NCBI GenBank assembly: GCA_030549775.1
Contig: CM060177.1
Location: forward strand, 44,976,244-45,040,243
DNA: 64,000 nucleotides
Reading direction: 5' to 3'
Origin: Tamarix chinensis
Lineage: Eukaryota; Streptophyta; Magnoliopsida; Caryophyllales; Tamaricaceae
In this document: piece by piece, positions 59,830-64,000 of the stretch
Numbering within the stretch: position 1 is the stretch's first letter
How the letters are laid out: the number at the start of each line of letters is the position of its first letter
The notes under the pieces: generated by a model
Databases searched by the model: none
Told to the model about the DNA's origin: nothing
The model's input: the letters and a program-made list of their open reading frames with translations, nothing else
Made by a program: the position numbers and the translations under genes

Positions 59830-61696
59830 CATTGGTGTGGCCGTAGCCGGCACGCAATTTAAACCCTCTTGTTGTCAATTGTAGCACTGGTAAATAAGGG
59901 TATCGTTTTAGGCCGGGGATTGAGAGGGATCGCCTCTATTTAACTAGCTTGGAAATAAAACTAAAACTAAAAATAAAAATCCTAAATAACACAGAATAAA
60001 TAAATAAGAAAAATACTAATGGGGGTTATAAAAATAATAAAATAATAAAATAATAAAAGGAATAAAATAAAACAAACTAATAATAATAAAAATAATGGGA
60101 AACCCGAAGATATGAGAAATATGTTAGGGAAATCAAAATCCGCCACTAGATTAAGTCGAAATATAATATTAATTTCTAAGTCAATATTTAATCGTGAGAA
60201 TGAGATCAACCAAGTTGTACATCAAACGCAGGTCCGTACACCTTATATTACTTCCCTTAATTAATTAATACGATTACGTGCCTATATTAACCATATTAAA
60301 TACTAGCAGTATAGAAGCAACAAGCGGCTCCCATATTTAACTAGATTGAATGCATTAAGTGTAAGTGGAAGGCTGTCAATCTAAGTACCCAAACTAGTAC
60401 ACAACGCATGTCTAGCTGTATTTCCCTTCCTTGACCCACACGTACCGAAACGTTTTACCACTTCGGTTAGAATTACAAAACTATTAGGTGAATTGTTATC
60501 TAACCTAGCTGCAATTTATACATATAAATTCTAGTATATTTAGATGGCCACCTCGTAGGCAACTAATCCTACATACTGTCACTTATGAGGAACCAGAACA
60601 AGGTATGCACCAAATAAACTATACTTGACAGAATCATACATATAAACGATAACAATTAACATAGAGTCAAGAAACAAAGAAAATAGAACTATAATTCAAA
60701 TCCTAATCCAGGGTTTCAATTTATTCCCTAACAATAAATAATCAGCCAGCCATAATTATAGAATTAAATACACAGAAATATATATCTAAAATATAAATTA
60801 AAATAAGAGAAAGAAATAACTGGAATTAATTTTGGATAAAAGATCAAGAATTTATTCAGATAAAAATTAATTTTATCTGAAATAAATTCTACCGGTATTA
60901 ATTTTCCTCTTATTTTCTCTTCTCTCGATGCCTTGATTTCAGTGCAATAATTCTTCTCCTTTTTTCTTTATTCTCGCTAGCGCTGACGAGGCTACGAAGT
61001 CCATGCTGCCTCGCTAATCGTGCCTGGCGGCTCCTCTGCGCTTTGCCCCCTACTGCTTCGCTGTTTGACCGAGCCTTTGAAGGCTCTGTCGCACCCCTAC
61101 TCTTGCTCTGTTGTTCCTCTCCGCAGAACTTTTTCCTTCGCTCTCTTCCGAGCTTGTGAAGGCTCTGCCTTCTCTCGGCTCTCTCTGCGTCTCCCTCTTT
61201 TCACTACCGCACGCCCCTCTATTTATTTCGTGCGATGCTCTTTACTTTTCCCACCACGTCAGCCCTTTTTCGTTTGTGCCTCTTCTTCCACATCACCCCT
61301 GACAGCTGACTCTCCTTCTCACACTTTCGCCCGCTTTTTCTTTCTTTTTTGACTTTTATTTTCCTTCTTTGCTGACTGTCCAGCTCGACGACTCGTTTGG
61401 TTTTGTTTTGTTACAGGCCTTTGGGCCTTCGGCCTTCGGCCGTTGGTCCAAAGGTCCAACTTCTTCTTCTTTTTTTATTTAAAAACAATATCTGCAAAAT
61501 AAAATTCAATAAATAATAATAAATAATATTTTATTCTAAATTTACTTAATTTATATCATTTTAGCTCAAATAATAATATTTATGTAATTTTTACCACTTA
61601 AGCATAAAATAATAATTATTCCCCTATATTAGTTAAATAAAATACTAAAAACTAAGATTATAAGGGTATAAAATGTGTCAAAATATGAACTCATCA
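59830..61696 (-). repeat. LTR of a minus-strand Ty3/gypsy (Tat/Athila-like) element
   Basis: The minus strand reads GAGGACAAGCAAGAAGCTAA then GTGTGGGGGTG, directly followed by TGATGAGTTCATATTTTGAC at 61696. That is the phrase found at the 3' LTR start of many plant Tat/Athila elements. A pyrimidine-rich tract (60900-61450) holds + strand open frames without likeness to proteins. The lower boundary is approximate. Confidence 0.5.
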
Positions 61697-64000
61697 CACC
61701 CCCACACTTAGCTTCTTGCTTGTCCTCAAGCAAGTTATTACTCTAAACAAATAAAATTAAATTAACTAGCCACTTTCGTAGGTCTCACGATTACACTTAG
61801 CATGTGCAATAAGCCCTTTAAACCCCTAGGTCACTCATCGAGGACGAGTAAGGTCTCGTGAGGGTTTCGCAGATGATATACCCACAAAATTACACACAAA
61901 TAAAAAAAATATAACTATACCTAACACCCTTAACCATATTTGTCTCAGAATCTTTTACTTTCAAACGTCAAGATTAGCAATTGACCAAGATTCAGCATTG
62001 GGAGATTTAAAAAAATCAATTTCAACATATGGTTCACACATAAACATGACGGGTATGAACAAATCAATATTATGGATGAAGATCTACCACACCTTAGTAA
62101 CATCAAGATTCATCCTCACTATGGATACCCTCTATTATTTCTGTCTCTTAGATTCATGGCTATAGATGTATAGGAACACTCATGTATGTGAGCTAAGATG
62201 ATAAAAATAACAAACAACTCACATATATAAACAAATAAGGCTAATGTTCTTGTGGATAAAACCTCATGAAAGATATCAAATACTTGCCAAATGGACCAAA
62301 CCATATGCTTAACTCTTGTAACTAATCTCCAACAGATCAAAGGCTGCTCATCTCAAGAATCAAATAGGACTTACTTATTGGTTGTAACGGGGTTTAAGGT
62401 AAAGAAGGGTATGGAGTATTTTAGGAGTGTGGTGCTACAAAGGTCAAGAGCTAGTGGAATCTAATAATTAGATGAAATATAAGCTTAACTCCACATCAAT
62501 GATACACCTCTCCACCTTCACAATAAAATTTAACATGAATAGAACTTTGTCAACATCATCTCCATAACTCCCTCTCTTCCTTATAACCTAACATTTTTTT
62601 CTTCTTCTTCTCTTTTTTCTGAAAATTTTCATTTTTTTATTCATTTTTTCTTTTGATTTTTTTTTCTCCACCAAACATAACCAATCCCCTTTCTTAGAAT
62701 AAATACATATATTTCTTTCACATACACACATAAACGACCACTCTTCATATCCATAACGATTTGATTTCCTTCCACTAGCTTTAAGGAAGGGTAAGGACAT
62801 TAAGGCCCAACGGTTATTCAATGTGGGTAATGAAGAAAAGTATATGTTCCTTGTATAGGCTCAAAGGGTTTCTATGGGATGTATATCATGGATACACAAA
62901 TTAGGTTAAGCTATTTGGTCATGTGATGGAAAAATCCTAAGTTGCCTTTATCATTTTCTCAATCAGAGCATGTTTTGACTATAAGCTTCGACTAGCACAA
63001 GAGTAAGTTCTAGTAATCTCTATAGTCTATTACAAGAGCTATGGAAAATAATTTGATCAAAGAAATTAAACATTTATGAGGTTTACAAAGAAAATTTGAA
63101 GCCAAGAAAAGTAGATAATTTTGTGTAAATTCGCTTAGAAAAAAGAAGGTATATATGGTTCAAAAGCTCACTAAGGAATGTGATGAATCTCAACATGCCA
63201 TGTTAATGATTAGACAATCATACATATTCTTTCTCCATTCACATTTAGACACGTAGATTTGTGTTCCCTATATCAAAATTAACATAAAAAATCTCCACTT
63301 GCTTTATCTCGATTTTATGATCCTCTTTTCGTTAGATTTTAAAGATATACTCCTCATTGACTAATTAAGAGTTCCTATGATTCTCAAAATACTAAACACT
63401 CTAAAAAACTAAACACCCTAAAAAATATCAAAATAATTTTTTTAACACGTACATAAAACACATGCACCCCCACACTTAAATCACACATTGTCCTCAATGT
63501 GTAAACAACTAAGGAAACATGAAATTTAAAGTATGGAGATAAAAACTAAATAAATAAATAAATAACTAGATGATAGAAAACTCCCTCATGACATTGGGTT
63601 ACCTCCCAAGTAGCGCTTGTTTTTATGTCTTCAGCCTGACATGATCTCGATTTACTCTTTTAAGGTGGATACGTCCACTTGAGAGCTGCTTCACCAAATC
63701 CTTCATCGTGATGATCATCTTTATCTTGCAAGGAAGAAAAAGATAAAATGTTAGATTTAATGAAATATTTGACCCAGCAAGAACGTAACTTACCTAGTAT
63801 GGAATTTAAGCAAGTGTGTAAAGAGAGAATGTTTTTCCCAATGTCCATGTATTGTGATCTCTCTATCGAAGGAACATATTTTTCCATCTCGAAATCTTTA
63901 AACACATCCTTCCAACATAACATCTCCTTTGGAGCATCACGCTTCTCATTAAATGTATCCAAGATGATTTGATTACTCTCTTCACTCTTGGATCTATATG
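61697..64000 (-). mobile_element. 3' internal region of the gypsy element, running off the window
   Basis: Besides the phrase at 61700-61735, minus-strand ACATTGAGGACAATGTGTG with TTTAAGTGTGGGGGTG follows at 63462-63500, and AACAAGCGCTACTTGGGAGG at about 63601-63621. These phrases typify the region between pol and the 3' LTR of plant Tat/Athila elements. A 100-codon minus frame at 63962-63660 may be the tail of a polyprotein, but I do not recognise it. The rest of the element should lie to the right. Confidence 0.5.

Noticed and set aside
61020..61352. 110-codon + strand open frame rich in Ser/Leu/Arg
   Set aside because: It lies in a pyrimidine-rich part of a minus-strand LTR with no homology or domain visible.

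Overview
The window is nuclear DNA of a flowering plant, probably a eudicot. It is AT-rich, has one intron-rich nuclear gene of plant type (ATG7), one nuclear tRNA-Gly(GCC) gene, and is otherwise dominated by transposable elements of plant lineages (Ty3/gypsy, Ty1/copia, CACTA, MITEs, a TRIM) plus an endogenous pararetrovirus. I cannot name the species.

Layout. 1-624: end of a very long LTR. 723-5961: decayed Ty3/gypsy element on the + strand. 6340-7745: minus-strand copia gag and LTR. 8711-9253: small TIR element with a 9-bp target duplication. 9297-32871: one old CACTA (En/Spm) transposon of roughly 7.5 kb, split by at least five later insertions: a TRIM, an LTR-like block, a ~760-bp solo-LTR candidate, a long solo-LTR candidate that itself carries another inserted in it, and a third long solo-LTR candidate. 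Removing each insertion, with one copy of its target duplication, brings the CACTA transposase reading frame back together at the breakpoints. 32872-36651: intergenic DNA with MITEs. 36652-36722: tRNA-Gly on the minus strand.

38082-56400 is the main gene: ATG7, the E1-like autophagy enzyme, on the minus strand. I could trace 14 coding exons with in-frame splice joins (710 codons plus stop). Between exons 10 and 11 lies a 13.2-kb intron. It holds a Tourist-like TIR pair, between whose ends sits a decayed caulimovirid-like pararetrovirus, inside which a copia element inserted with a TTATC duplication. The copia element's 5' end is abnormal: a truncated LTR abuts an inverted LTR copy. So the intron is also a nest of several layers.

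57320-64000: minus-strand copia (SIRE/Maximus-like) LTR and tail, then a minus-strand Ty3/gypsy (Tat/Athila-like) LTR and 3' region running off the right edge.

Only ATG7 and tRNA-Gly look like functioning host genes. Everything else coding is broken. The most informative parts are the nested insertion histories, the family of 3.9-5.1-kb solo-LTR candidates with conserved hairpin repeats, and the inverted-LTR copia element in the ATG7 intron.
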